Assembly: GCA_030068525.1 (NCBI GenBank)
Contig: JASJOS010000004.1
Location: 588,676-652,675 of the forward strand
DNA length: 64,000 bases
Direction of reading: 5' to 3'
Origin: Xanthocytophaga flava
Lineage (GTDB): Bacteria; Bacteroidota; Bacteroidia; Cytophagales; 172606-1
Both the position numbers and the translations under genes were made by a program. The notes beneath the pieces were generated by a model that searched no databases, had not been told where the DNA came from, and saw only the letters and a program-made list of their open reading frames with translations. Of this stretch, positions 20,354-29,130 are shown piece after piece (position 1 is the stretch's first letter; each line of letters begins with the position of its first letter).

Positions 20354-21058
20354 ATGAAAGGTATTTTGTATTTTCTGCTTCTGACACTACCTGAGTATTT
20401 ACTGGCTCAAGGTGCTATTGCTCATTTTTCAGTATGGAAGCCCAACCCCCAGCAGGAACACAAATTTGAAGAGGGGTATAAGAAACATTTGTCATGGCAT
20501 CAGGCCAATAAAGACCCGTGGAGTTGGTATGGATGGTATGTCTTGTCGGGGCCAAGAAACGGATATTTTGTAGACGCAACTTTTGATCACAGCTGGAAAG
20601 ATTTTGACAATTCCATCAAGCCCACTGACGATCAGGCAGACAACCAGTTGCACACATTTCCATTTGGCGACTATCTAACAGGGTACAAATTTATGGCTCT
20701 GCCTCAGGTAAGCATCAACACCACCAATGGCCTAAAGTCCCGTTTTTTACGGGTCATAACGCTTCAAGTCACTCATATAGACCAGGGTCAGCAAGTGATT
20801 GAGAAGCTCAAAGCTGTGTATTCTGCTCGCCCAGTTAAGACATTTCTCGTTTTTAAAGCAGTAGATGGAACCGAGCTCAATCTGCTAACTATTTTTATAG
20901 GGATGGATAATTTTGAAGAGTTTGCTCAAACCGAAAATATACAGGATGATCTGGTAGGTATTGAAGGTAAACTCAAAAGTCAGATTATAGTATCCTGTAC
21001 ATCCGAGACATGGGTATACAAACCGAATATGAGTTTGTTTCCTGGCAGAAAACAGTAA
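20354..21058 (+). CDS. Secreted protein of unknown function
   Basis: A 234-residue protein with a signal peptide (MKGILYFLLLTLPEYLLAQ). The mature part begins GAIAHFSVWKPNPQQEHKFEEGYKKHLSWH and has the rhythm of a dimeric alpha/beta-barrel (NIPSNAP or monooxygenase-like) domain, possibly duplicated (second half from about residue 125). I do not recognise the family. It lies 63 bases after the AraC gene on the same strand and may be its target or partner. Confidence 0.75.
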   Translation: MKGILYFLLLTLPEYLLAQGAIAHFSVWKPNPQQEHKFEEGYKKHLSWHQANKDPWSWYGWYVLSGPRNGYFVDATFDHSWKDFDNSIKPTDDQADNQLHTFPFGDYLTGYKFMALPQVSINTTNGLKSRFLRVITLQVTHIDQGQQVIEKLKAVYSARPVKTFLVFKAVDGTELNLLTIFIGMDNFEEFAQTENIQDDLVGIEGKLKSQIIVSCTSETWVYKPNMSLFPGRKQ

Positions 21059-21191
21059 ATCTTTTGTCTTAGTGTATTTAGGGTTCTTTTTATAAGTAAC
21101 CTCTAAATACATAACTGAAAAAAGTTAACACCTACAGTTCAATCAAAAAATGAGGACTTTATAGTATTTGTTATCTATAAGACAACAAAAA

Positions 21192-21226
21192 TACCCACTA
21201 AACAAAGTATATTTATTTAGTGGGTA
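21192..21226. terminator. Terminator hairpin between convergent genes
   Basis: An 11-bp perfect stem (21192-21202 with 21216-21226) and 13-base loop. On the minus strand it runs into TTTTTGTTG, and on the plus strand into AATAAAAAT. It probably ends the 21266-21688 lipoprotein transcript. Confidence 0.7.
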
Positions 21227-21265
21227 AATAAAAATGTATAGCTGTTTGAAAGAATCTTCTATTGT

Positions 21266-21688
21266 TTAATCATTACCAGATGTTTTACGAGTATATCTGC
21301 TCACAAAACAATCAAAGCACTCTTGTGCAAGAATTAAGTCACCTTTGTCAAAATCATAACTTGTTCTAAAGCCTCCGTGACCATAGTCAATCTGAGAGGC
21401 TATTTTGCCTGTATACATACTGGTATCTTGTATAATCTGGTAAGTGAGATCTGAAATTAACTGACCATTTTTATAGATACGCTGATGTGCATCCGTTGTA
21501 AATTCCACCTCAATCGTTTCGTTGGTAGATGCAGGAGTATTAGTAGTACCTGCAATACCTCCTGATGATTGCACCCATACCCAGCGTCCAACCAGGTCTG
21601 TACTGGAATATTTTTCTGTTGGTGAAACAGAATTTGTATTACATTGGGTAAAGGCTAGAAGTATAGCCACGAATAACAGGTGTTTCAT
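21266..21688 (-). CDS. Small lipoprotein, lipocalin-like
   Basis: A 140-residue lipoprotein with signal and lipobox (LLAFTQCNTN, Cys at 16). The mature part starts DLVGRWVWVQSSGG and continues as short beta strands with IEVEFTTDAHQRIYKNGQLI, the pattern of small lipocalin-like proteins in Bacteroidota. Two Cys near the C-terminus (ECFDCF) could form a disulfide or bind metal. Function unknown. Confidence 0.8.
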   Translation of the reverse strand: MKHLLFVAILLAFTQCNTNSVSPTEKYSSTDLVGRWVWVQSSGGIAGTTNTPASTNETIEVEFTTDAHQRIYKNGQLISDLTYQIIQDTSMYTGKIASQIDYGHGGFRTSYDFDKGDLILAQECFDCFVSRYTRKTSGND

Positions 21689-21791
21689 GTTTTTGTCGTT
21701 TTTTATTATGACCCACGAAAAACAAAAAAGGTTGCAAGTATTTCCAAAAATAATACACTTAAAATACAGATATTCAAAGACCTATCAGAAA

Positions 21792-22259
21792 ATGATATAC
21801 ATACACTATTTAATTCTTTCCCTTATAACCTCTTTGATAACCTTTCCTCCTGTGGCAGGTCAAACCTCTTCCAAATGTGGTTGTCCAATTTCAAATGGAT
21901 ATATAGAAATTAGAAAAGAGCCTTTATTTTATATGGGACAACCATCCAGAAATGCTATGATTAAATCTGATAAGGATTCTCTGGTTATAAATACACATGA
22001 AGGACATTTACTAGTAATAGCCGAAATTACAGGGTTATTACTAGTAGGTATAAAGAAAAAAGAACAACTTTTTGTGTATTCTAAACTAAAAAAAGTTTTT
22101 TTTCAGAAAGGAGAGTTCATCAAAAAAGGGGCAGTATTAGGTATTGCGAAGAAAGACGAGAGTACTCAAAGGTACATTATTGCGTTTAGTGTTTGGAAAG
22201 ACATAGACAAGCTTGAGCCCGAATTATTTATCAATTGTCATAAACGAGTAGTTAAGTAA
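21792..22259 (+). CDS. Secreted protein resembling a degenerate LytM/M23 domain
   Basis: A 155-residue protein with a signal peptide ending near VAGQTSSKCG. The section VINTHEGHLLVIAEITGLLL...LFVYSKLKKVFFQKGEFIKKGAVLGIAKKDE follows the strand order of M23 peptidase C-terminal halves (G-x-V...YxHLxKxxVxxGxxVxxGxxIG). The zinc ligands HxxxD and HxH are absent, so it could only be a non-enzymatic relative. This reading is tentative. I chose the ATG at 21792; the longer frame from 21522 runs antisense through the lipoprotein gene. Confidence 0.6.
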   Translation: MIYIHYLILSLITSLITFPPVAGQTSSKCGCPISNGYIEIRKEPLFYMGQPSRNAMIKSDKDSLVINTHEGHLLVIAEITGLLLVGIKKKEQLFVYSKLKKVFFQKGEFIKKGAVLGIAKKDESTQRYIIAFSVWKDIDKLEPELFINCHKRVVK

Positions 22260-22261
22260 AA

Positions 22262-22441
22262 TTACTGTTATCAGACTGGCTCTTTTTAACTTTTCAAGAA
22301 GATGAAAACACTTTCACTAATAATCCGCAAGGAGTTGCTGTTAGCAAAAACAATGTAATTGCTGAGCTTATTACTGCATAAGATGATCGCATTACTCCCC
22401 GCTTTGATCAAATGCTACTGCTGGGAACACTTAAAATTTAA
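22262..22441 (+). pseudogene. Possible gene remnant with an internal stop
   Basis: From about 22301 a frame reads DENTFTNNPQGVAVSKNNVI and then AELITA, a TAA stop, and continues in the same frame as DDRITPRFDQMLLLGTLKI to a second stop. The amino-acid texture on both sides of the stop looks coding and continuous, suggesting a decayed C-terminus. There is no credible start. I do not recognise the parent family. Confidence 0.35.
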
Positions 22442-22811
22442 CTACTTTTCTGGCAGCTTTTATATAAACTATACTGACAATAGATTCCTCTAAAATGGTG
22501 TACGTAAAAGCAACCTGGTTAGGATTATTTTGTATAGTTTCCCATGTCTGATGATCTGCCAGTTCGTCATCTTCTGCATATTCTACATCTTTCTCTATGG
22601 GTGGCTTACTAAACTGTTCTTTATTAAAAAAGTCATAGAATCCATTTAGCAGTTTTTCTTTGGTTAAACCAGGATTCTCTTCATTAGTTTGTGCAGAGTA
22701 GGTATACAGAGACAATCCTTTTAATGTGTCAGCGAAAATGCGTTTTCCTTTATAATCTTTGATATAAAAATAAACCTTTGCATTCTCATAATCTGTTGAA
22801 TTGACAATCAT
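22431..22811 (-). CDS. Hypothetical protein
   Basis: A 126-residue protein with no signal peptide in this frame. It starts MIVNSTDYENAKVYFYIKDYKGKRIFADTL and includes an acidic stretch (KDVEYAEDDELADHQTW). The opening looks like the interior of a domain, and an in-frame stop sits directly upstream, so it may be the truncated end of a larger secreted protein. Its end overlaps the remnant on the other strand. Family unknown. Confidence 0.5.
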   Translation of the reverse strand: MIVNSTDYENAKVYFYIKDYKGKRIFADTLKGLSLYTYSAQTNEENPGLTKEKLLNGFYDFFNKEQFSKPPIEKDVEYAEDDELADHQTWETIQNNPNQVAFTYTILEESIVSIVYIKAARKVVKF

Positions 22812-23056
22812 CTAAAGACAGAAAGTATCTGCATGACTCTGGTCTGAGAAGAAACACTTTTTCTGTGTAAAGTACCTCGTAGTGGTATCAACAGGATTAG
22901 TAATAGAATTAACATTCAACAGACAGTGTAAAAGGATCAGAAGGTTCATTTCTATTAAAGAACTACAAAAGTTATATACCACTACCAATACAAACCAGTA
23001 CTACACAAATGTATACTACTGGTTTGTAAAAGTAACTCACATTCTTTATCTATATT

Positions 23057-23671
23057 CTAAACCATCTTTCTCCCAACGAATCTGATTACAGATCCTTTGC
23101 CGTTATGGTATTTCCCTTCTTCTAATATGACCTCTTCTTCTTCTAGTAATAGCAATTCATAGTTTTGAAAATCAGCCAGTATCTCTTCTTGGGAATACAG
23201 CATAGCTACATTTTTTGGCCCTCCCACTTTTGGGTTCTCTTTTACAAGATGTATATGATTTTTGCTAAACGCTTCCAGAATTACGATTCCACCCGGTTTC
23301 AGAAATGTGTCCAGCTTTTTGTGAAACAGGGACTTTTTTTCAGCGGAGAAATGGGCATAGATAAGGCCAATAACATCAAATGACTCACGTTCAAACGCAA
23401 GGTGTTCCAAATCCCCTACAATATACTCCAGACTCACGCTATTTTCCTTTGCCAGTTGCAGGGCTTTGGCTTGTCCTTCTATACTCTGATCAAAGGAAGT
23501 GACTTTCCATCCTTGCTGTGCTGCAAATACCCCATTGCGACCTTCTCCATCTGCGGGCATTAGGATAGTGCCAGGCGTAAACTTCAGAAGCCACTCCTTA
23601 AAAAACAGATTAGGTATTTTGCCATAGGCAAACTCTTGCTCTTTATATCGTTCATCCCAATTCGGATTCAT
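23057..23671 (-). CDS. Class I SAM-dependent methyltransferase, TehB-like
   Basis: A 204-residue methyltransferase beginning MNPNWDERYKEQEFAYGKIPN, the usual opening of the TehB/thiopurine-type group. Motif I is PADGEGRNG (about 39-47), followed by VTSFDQS and a product-side FDVIGLIYAHFSAEKK. Such enzymes methylate small substrates such as tellurite, thiols or halides. The exact substrate is not clear. Confidence 0.85.
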   Translation of the reverse strand: MNPNWDERYKEQEFAYGKIPNLFFKEWLLKFTPGTILMPADGEGRNGVFAAQQGWKVTSFDQSIEGQAKALQLAKENSVSLEYIVGDLEHLAFERESFDVIGLIYAHFSAEKKSLFHKKLDTFLKPGGIVILEAFSKNHIHLVKENPKVGGPKNVAMLYSQEEILADFQNYELLLLEEEEVILEEGKYHNGKGSVIRFVGRKMV

Positions 23672-23758
23672 ATTCGTGGTGTTTTATACTTATGGTTAAG
23701 TTTTCAGTGAATAAAGAATTGACTCACACACAAACTATTCGTGTAGTCTCTTTACGAT

Positions 23759-23983
23759 TTAGTTTTCATCATCTCTTGTTGGAATCAGTCGAAGGACAGA
23801 CTCCACAAAAGGTACACCTACAAACACCATCCAGGGGACTAATGAGATGGTCAGTAAAAACGTCCGCTGATACAAAGGCAATGCAGCCAATGCCTCACCG
23901 AAGAAATAAAGAAATAGGGTAATGGAAGGATAGATAACAATCCAGATCTTGAAAGATGCAATTAATTTTAACTTTGTTTTCAT
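23759..23983 (-). CDS. Small membrane protein
   Basis: A 74-residue protein with two predicted membrane helices (WIVIYPSITLFLYFFGEALA and TFLLTISLVPWMVFVGVPFV) and a charged tail (LRLIPTRDDEN). The ATG at 23983 (MKTKLKLI) is preferred to the one at 24010. It lies about 95 bases downstream of the AraC gene on the same strand and may belong to that operon. Function unknown. Confidence 0.65.
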   Translation of the reverse strand: MKTKLKLIASFKIWIVIYPSITLFLYFFGEALAALPLYQRTFLLTISLVPWMVFVGVPFVESVLRLIPTRDDEN

Positions 23984-24078
23984 ACACAGAAAATTGCTTT
24001 TGAGAATCATTTTATTTATCTCAAAAGTAGTATCAATGAGTAAGTGTATGATAGGACAAAAATGCAGTTCAACAGCAC

Positions 24079-24936
24079 TTATCTGAAATTATGCCGAAAG
24101 GCTTCTGGTGAATAGCCTGTGTGTTTTTTAAAGAACCGAATAAAGTAGGAAGTATCTTCATATCCCAGATAATATGCTATCTGATTGACCTGATTGGAAG
24201 TAGCCAGCAGATAGCGTTTAGCTTCCAGAATACAGTAGTCTGTAATGAGTTCGGAACAAGTTTTGCCCAACATGGATTTGGTAATAGCATTTAACTGGTA
24301 GACAGACAAATTCAACATATCTGCGTAGTCAGATACCTGCTTATGATTGATAGCATGGGTTTCTAACAATTCAAGTAATTCCTCCAGGCGTTCTTGTCCA
24401 TACAGGTTTGTACTCTCCGAACTCTTTTGATTATTCTGTCGAAGAAGTTCAATAAAACAAATGCCCAGATTTGCCTTAATCACTTCCTGAAATCCTTCTT
24501 GTTGGTCAGTATATTCCTGAAATATATACCTCAATACAGAAAACAGTTTTTCAAAATTCTGGTCATTAAACTGATAAGAATTAATCGATCCTACCCTACG
24601 TAATACATGACTGGCTTTATGATCCTGAGGCGAATAGAAAGCTATTGTGAATTGCATCAGATATCCTGTACTACCAGCTTTTAGTGTAAGCTTATGCACC
24701 TGGCCAGGGCGCATAAAGAAAATAGTATTGTCAGAGACTTCATACGGAATAAAGTCTATTTCATGAGATCCTGCTCCTTTTTGTAAAGCTAACATGTAAA
24801 AGAATGTATGTCTGTGTGTGTCCTGTATGCTGTCTTTGCCACCAAACACTTCCTGTACATCCCGTATACTGAAACTATCTGACAGAATTGACTCCTGAGG
24901 AACATTGGTAATACTTCGTATGGGAATATTTTCCAT
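24079..24936 (-). CDS. AraC-family transcriptional regulator with cupin sensor
   Basis: A 285-residue regulator. Residues 30-120 form an AraC-type cupin (HRHTFFYMLALQKGAGSHEI, IFFMRPGQVHKLTL). Residues about 185-285 form the double HTH (YADMLNLSVYQLNAITKSML, IAYYLGYEDTSYFIRFFKKHTGYSPEAFR). It lies 15 bases after the DUF1772 gene and is the fourth gene of a compact minus-strand cluster that also starts with an AraC gene. Confidence 0.92.
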   Translation of the reverse strand: MENIPIRSITNVPQESILSDSFSIRDVQEVFGGKDSIQDTHRHTFFYMLALQKGAGSHEIDFIPYEVSDNTIFFMRPGQVHKLTLKAGSTGYLMQFTIAFYSPQDHKASHVLRRVGSINSYQFNDQNFEKLFSVLRYIFQEYTDQQEGFQEVIKANLGICFIELLRQNNQKSSESTNLYGQERLEELLELLETHAINHKQVSDYADMLNLSVYQLNAITKSMLGKTCSELITDYCILEAKRYLLATSNQVNQIAYYLGYEDTSYFIRFFKKHTGYSPEAFRHNFR

Positions 24937-24951
24937 ACGACAAATGTAAAA

Positions 24952-25455
24952 CTAATTCCCTTTACGAACCAGACAAGCTCCAATAGCTGCCATTACAGCT
25001 ACCAGAGATGCAATTGTACGCACATGATTCCAGATATTCCATCGGCCTTCAAATAAAGATCGTTGTTTTTGTATCTGTTCCGAACTAGCAGTTGAAAGTG
25101 AGAAAGCATCCAACTGGTTATTCAATGGAACATTAGCTACTATTGTTACCCCAAACACACCAATGCCATACACTACAGAAGCTGCTAACAAAAACAGAAA
25201 TGCGGACCTATTCAAAGAATACTGCTGAATACAAGCCCAGGGAAGTAATAGTAGCGCTCCAAAGAAGCAGCTAAAGAACAATGGATTTTGAATTTCACGG
25301 TTAATAGACTGCATAGCTTTGATATATTCTATATCAGACAATTTCTGCAACCCAGGACTCACAGAAACAGAGTAGGCAAAAAACAACCCTGCCATCAATG
25401 CAGTCAGGGTTGTGGCTACCAGTACGATCACATCGGGGAACTTCATAGGATGCAT
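24952..25455 (-). CDS. DUF1772 (anthrone oxygenase-like) membrane protein
   Basis: A 167-residue protein with four membrane helices, the pattern of DUF1772: LVATTLTALMAGLFFAYSVSVSPGL at the start, then an IQNPLFF turn, and NVPLNNQLDAF before the last helix with WNIWNHVRTIASL. Fungal relatives oxidise anthrones, while bacterial members are mostly of unknown role and often sit beside NAD(P)-binding proteins and regulators, as here. An alternative ATG three codons in (25446) is equally good. Confidence 0.85.
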   Translation of the reverse strand: MHPMKFPDVIVLVATTLTALMAGLFFAYSVSVSPGLQKLSDIEYIKAMQSINREIQNPLFFSCFFGALLLLPWACIQQYSLNRSAFLFLLAASVVYGIGVFGVTIVANVPLNNQLDAFSLSTASSEQIQKQRSLFEGRWNIWNHVRTIASLVAVMAAIGACLVRKGN

Positions 25456-25489
25456 TGGAGAGAAAGTCTAAATTATTTTTTACCATGTA

Positions 25490-26116
25490 TTAGTTGGAGA
25501 TGCTAACAGCCTTCCGGGAATAAAGTCTGTTCTGCAATTGCTGTAACATGAAATTCGCTACATCGGCTCTGGAAATTTTGAGGCTTAGCTTTTTATAGTT
25601 CCCATCAAAATCCACCTTGTAGGTATTGGTCACCGAACCATTGGTAAAAGCACTGGGACGTACAACAGTATAATCCAGTGAGCTGTCAAAAATATAACGT
25701 TCCTGTATCTGATGATCCTGAAAAGCCTTTTTGAGCAACCAACCAAACATGATGTATTTCCAGAAGAAATTCAGATTACCTGCACTGTTTCCCAACCCCA
25801 GTGTAGTCTGGCAGATAAAACGTTTACTACCTGTTTTTTGCATGGCATCCAGAATATGTCGGGTACCTGTTGCCCGTACTTTTCCATTGGCACCATCTCC
25901 AATGGCGCACAATACTGCGTCCTGATTTCGGATGGCATTTTCTACATCGGTAGCATGCTGGAGATCACCTTTGATGATTTGCAGATTATTATGAGCAAAA
26001 GTTGCCAGCTTTTCAGGAGAACGGGTAAAGGCTGTTACAGAATGTCCCTGATCCAACGCTTGTTTTACAAGTTGGGAGCCAATACTCCCGGTAGCACCAA
26101 AAATAATGAGTTTCAT
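25490..26116 (-). CDS. NAD(P)-binding oxidoreductase, atypical SDR (NmrA/BVR-B-like)
   Basis: A 208-residue Rossmann protein. The dinucleotide motif GATGSIGSQLVKQAL starts at about residue 7, followed by VTAFTRSPEKL and GDLQHATDVENAI, then DAVLCAIGDGANG and a DYTVVRPSAFTNG segment. This fits the short atypical SDRs such as biliverdin reductase B-like or NmrA-like proteins. It is the second gene of the AraC/SDR/DUF1772/AraC cluster, 34 bases before the DUF1772 gene. Substrate unknown. Confidence 0.88.
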   Translation of the reverse strand: MKLIIFGATGSIGSQLVKQALDQGHSVTAFTRSPEKLATFAHNNLQIIKGDLQHATDVENAIRNQDAVLCAIGDGANGKVRATGTRHILDAMQKTGSKRFICQTTLGLGNSAGNLNFFWKYIMFGWLLKKAFQDHQIQERYIFDSSLDYTVVRPSAFTNGSVTNTYKVDFDGNYKKLSLKISRADVANFMLQQLQNRLYSRKAVSISN

Positions 26117-26203
26117 AGTGGTAAGAAGTTTAAGTTATACCACAAAGTTGGTGCATGGGGAACGCGGAAAATAGAATAAAAACGACAGCTGGTGATTTTG
26201 TGC

Positions 26204-26980
26204 TTATTTTTTTGAAAAAACTTTGGGTGTTTTTCCAGTATAGGCTTTGAAAACACGGATAAAATGTGACTGATCAGCAAAACCGTTTTCGTATACAATA
26301 TCCGTAAGCTTATTATAATCTTTTATCGTGAGCTGTTCCAGTGACAACTGAAACTGAATAATCTGAGCGAACTGTTTGGGTAACAATCCTGTTTCGCTGG
26401 CAAATCTTCTTTCAAGGGTACGTGGGTTAAGTTCTACTTCTTTTGCAATAGCTCGAATCGGCTCCTGTCCTTTGGTAAGAATAATTTTCTCAATTACCTG
26501 TCTGATTGTCAAATCAAGACTTTGTTTTTTGAGCTGAAACATCTGATATAGGAAAGAGGTTAATGCTTCTATTCTCTGCGAAAGCTCTGAACAGGCCAGC
26601 AACTGTTTGGTAAAAGTGAGACTATCAAATTCTGGAAGTTGCGCCAGGTCGTAACAAGTATCATTAATAGACTTAGGAGTAACTCCGAAAAAACTCTTTA
26701 AGACAAAAGGATACAATTGGTAAATAATCAGTTGATAGGTTCCATCTATTTCCATCTCAATAGGATGAAGTGTTTGTCCATACAAAAACAAAACTGGCAT
26801 CTGCTTTTTGTGAGGATTCACGATCAGGCCATTGGCTGTTTGCTGAAATAGTAATCCGGGATAGCCATCGGCGAAGAAAGGCAGATTGGTTTTGATACCA
26901 GAATCTATATTTTCAAATACCCAGATAGTTTTTACAAAAAGAGCAATCGATTTATCAGGAACTATGGTCTGAAAATTCAT
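26204..26980 (-). CDS. AraC-family transcriptional regulator, DUF6597-type sensor
   Basis: A 258-residue regulator related to the one at 19472. The sensor half starts FQTIVPDKSIALFVKTIWVF and contains FADGYPGLLFQQ. The C-terminal double HTH contains IAKEVELNPRTLERRFASET and FADQSHFIRVFKAYTGKTPK. I chose the ATG at 26980 (MNFQTIV) because the 24 extra residues of the longer frame look like leader. It lies 87 bases upstream of the oxidoreductase gene and probably leads the cluster. Confidence 0.9.
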   Translation of the reverse strand: MNFQTIVPDKSIALFVKTIWVFENIDSGIKTNLPFFADGYPGLLFQQTANGLIVNPHKKQMPVLFLYGQTLHPIEMEIDGTYQLIIYQLYPFVLKSFFGVTPKSINDTCYDLAQLPEFDSLTFTKQLLACSELSQRIEALTSFLYQMFQLKKQSLDLTIRQVIEKIILTKGQEPIRAIAKEVELNPRTLERRFASETGLLPKQFAQIIQFQLSLEQLTIKDYNKLTDIVYENGFADQSHFIRVFKAYTGKTPKVFSKK

Positions 26981-27136
26981 TCTATAGTGGTACAGTTTAT
27001 ATGAGGCAAAGCGGTGTTGGTATAAAAGTTTACGCAGGAACTTCAATCTCATTGTGATTTCTTGTTTCTTTCAATACTTTTAACCAGATATTTATCTTGA
27101 AGATAAAACCTTTTCATTATTTTTCATCTTGCCCTT

Positions 27137-27592
27137 ATGACAAGTTTTAAATTAGTTGTTCTTTCTTTTTTGATTACCAGCATTTCAACAGGATTACTAT
27201 GCCTGGCGTATGAATACCCTCTCATTGCCACTTCATCCCCTTATAGCCTTTTTGACTTTACTATGTTTGGACTTTTACTAGCAGTCATGAGTTATAGTCT
27301 GGTATATATTGTCTTACCTGTTCTGTCACACCTGAAAAACGATCTTCAATTTACGCACTCCGACAAAGCTTTTTATAGTATCTACACACTACTATGCCTT
27401 CATTTTTTTATACTGGTAGGAGGTTATCTGGAATCGGGCATGTATATTCGTGAGGGTGCTGACTTTCTATATTATTACAAAGGAGCGGGTAACAGTCTCA
27501 TATATGTTCTGACAGGTACTGTCACTTCTCTTATCATTGCTGCACTATATGCCACGAAACATTCTGTACCTGAATATGAGACAAAGGACTAA
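27137..27592 (+). CDS. Four-helix membrane protein of unknown function
   Basis: A 151-residue integral membrane protein with four hydrophobic segments (about residues 5-25, 35-60, 80-100, 115-140) and short loops. No conserved catalytic motif is visible. It is divergent from the AraC gene at 26980 across about 155 bases, so it could be an additional target of that regulator. Family not recognised. Confidence 0.75.
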   Translation: MTSFKLVVLSFLITSISTGLLCLAYEYPLIATSSPYSLFDFTMFGLLLAVMSYSLVYIVLPVLSHLKNDLQFTHSDKAFYSIYTLLCLHFFILVGGYLESGMYIREGADFLYYYKGAGNSLIYVLTGTVTSLIIAALYATKHSVPEYETKD

Positions 27593-27734
27593 AACCAGTT
27601 TCCTTTCATACATAATTGCTTGACAATTAGGACAATAAATAATCATTTTTGTAAAAAACCATCCGGTTTTGGCATAACATTTTTTACTTTTTGTCATAGA
27701 TATCATACTCCTATCTTCCTGGCAACCAAGCGTT

Positions 27735-28496
27735 ATGGATATTACCAGCTATTTACAACGAATCCTTTTTTCAGGCCCTATTGTACCTGATATCCAAACT
27801 CTGATAGCTATTCACGAACAACATATCTATCAGGTGCCCTTTGAAAACTTAGACATTCGTTATAACCAGCTTTTTAGCTTACAACTGGAAAAGGTATATG
27901 AAAAGATAGTTACCCAAATGCGGGGTGGCTTTTGTTATGAGCTTAACCTTATTTTCAACTGGCTTCTCAATAAGATAGGATTTTCAAGCAAACTCATTTC
28001 TTCCCGCATTTTTGACGATGCAGGCAATCCCGGCCCTGAGTTTGACCATATGCTGGTACATGTAAAAACAGACAAAGAGTACCTTGCAGATGTAGGATAC
28101 GGTGATTTGTTCATTCGTCCACTCGAGATAAGAGCAGGTGTTCAAAGTGACGGTAGAAACTTCTTTAAGATAGAAAAATACAATGATGAAAACTTTCTAC
28201 TTTCCATGTCACCAAATGGGATTAAATTTCAAAAAAAGTATATCTTTAATCTGATGCATGTCACCCCAGATGCATTTGAGGAAATTTGCCTATACAAGCA
28301 GACGAACCCAGAGTCTTACTTCGTCAAAAATACAATCTGCACAAAGCCTACAAAAACAGGTAGAGTAACCATATTCAATAATAAACTCATCGAAAAAACA
28401 ACCAGTCGGCGATTTGAGGATATAATTACAGATGAGAACCACTTAAAAAAGCTTTTAAGAACAAAATTCGGCATTGAATTAGGTCTGTCTATGTAA
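27735..28496 (+). CDS. nat: Arylamine N-acetyltransferase
   Basis: A 253-residue cytoplasmic enzyme transferring acetyl from acetyl-CoA to arylamines or hydrazines. The catalytic triad is complete: Cys67 in RGGFCYELN, His105 in PEFDHMLVHV and Asp119 in YLADVGYGD. The length and the VPFENLDI motif near residue 34 fit the family. It stands alone with a short leader and is not obviously in an operon. Confidence in the family is high, while the physiological substrate is unknown. Confidence 0.94.
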   Translation: MDITSYLQRILFSGPIVPDIQTLIAIHEQHIYQVPFENLDIRYNQLFSLQLEKVYEKIVTQMRGGFCYELNLIFNWLLNKIGFSSKLISSRIFDDAGNPGPEFDHMLVHVKTDKEYLADVGYGDLFIRPLEIRAGVQSDGRNFFKIEKYNDENFLLSMSPNGIKFQKKYIFNLMHVTPDAFEEICLYKQTNPESYFVKNTICTKPTKTGRVTIFNNKLIEKTTSRRFEDIITDENHLKKLLRTKFGIELGLSM

Positions 28497-28580
28497 TTTA
28501 AACCAGGTATATTACTCTTATCAATTTACAGATATAGAGTAGCATGTATACTAATTTGTCAGTACAAACGTTTAAGTAAT

Positions 28581-28844
28581 ATGACATCTATAAAAAACCC
28601 ATCAATGGATAACGCCAGCAATACGATTGCAAGCCGTATCCATTACCTGCGTACCCGAATTGCGGGTTTGACACGGACTGACTTTGCACAGAAACTAGGT
28701 AGTAAACCGGTCAATATCGCAATATTAGAACGAGGTATACGCAGGCCTAGCGAGAAGTTGCTTAACAGATTCCAACAAGTATATGATGTCAATATTAATT
28801 GGCTATTGACAGGAACAGGTAATGTTCTGATAGAAAAAATTTAG
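28581..28844 (+). CDS. XRE-type helix-turn-helix protein
   Basis: An 87-residue protein made almost only of a Cro/C1 HTH: IHYLRTRIAGLTRTDFAQKL (helices 1-2), then SKPVNIAILERGIRRPSEKLL (recognition helix and next), and NINWLLTGTGNVLIEKI at the end, the usual tail of short Bacteroidota XRE repressors. It lies 84 bases after the acetyltransferase gene and is followed by a strong terminator. Target genes unknown. Confidence 0.85.
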   Translation: MTSIKNPSMDNASNTIASRIHYLRTRIAGLTRTDFAQKLGSKPVNIAILERGIRRPSEKLLNRFQQVYDVNINWLLTGTGNVLIEKI

Positions 28845-28873
28845 TAGTAGTATTTCCAACAAGAATAAGCCCT

Positions 28874-28910
28874 AAACAAATAAACCCCTTCTCCAGGGGT
28901 TTATTTGTTT
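28874..28910. terminator. Strong bidirectional terminator
   Basis: A 16-bp perfect stem (28874-28889 with 28895-28910) and 5-base loop, T-rich on both exits. It separates the HTH gene from the convergent cold-shock gene. Confidence 0.9.
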
Positions 28911-28938
28911 GAGATAATATAATCTAAAGTAGGTTATA

Positions 28939-29130
28939 TTAAGCCAGTTGAACATTCACGGCATTTAAACCCTTCTTGCCTTTCTCTACATCAAAGGTAA
29001 CTTTATCGTTCTCTTTGATCTCATCAATCAAGCCTGAAACATGAACAAAAATATCTTCATTAGAAGAGTTGGACTTAATGAATCCGAATCCTTTCAGATT
29101 ATTAAAAAATTTTACGGTACCTTGTTGCAT
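28939..29130 (-). CDS. Cold-shock protein, CspA family
   Basis: A 63-residue single cold-shock domain with both RNA-binding motifs: RNP1 KGFGFIK (about 13-19) and RNP2 DIFVHVS (about 26-32). It acts as an RNA chaperone or antiterminator. The start is the ATG at 29130 (MQQGTVKFF), the canonical opening of the family; the longer frame to 29229 is AT-rich leader. It is divergent from a second cold-shock-domain gene, with 329 bases between them. Confidence 0.95.
   Translation of the reverse strand: MQQGTVKFFNNLKGFGFIKSNSSNEDIFVHVSGLIDEIKENDKVTFDVEKGKKGLNAVNVQLA

Noticed and set aside
21522..21791. N-terminal extension of the 21792 gene
   Set aside because: The extension runs antisense through the lipoprotein gene and has no signal; the internal ATG starts a signal peptide.
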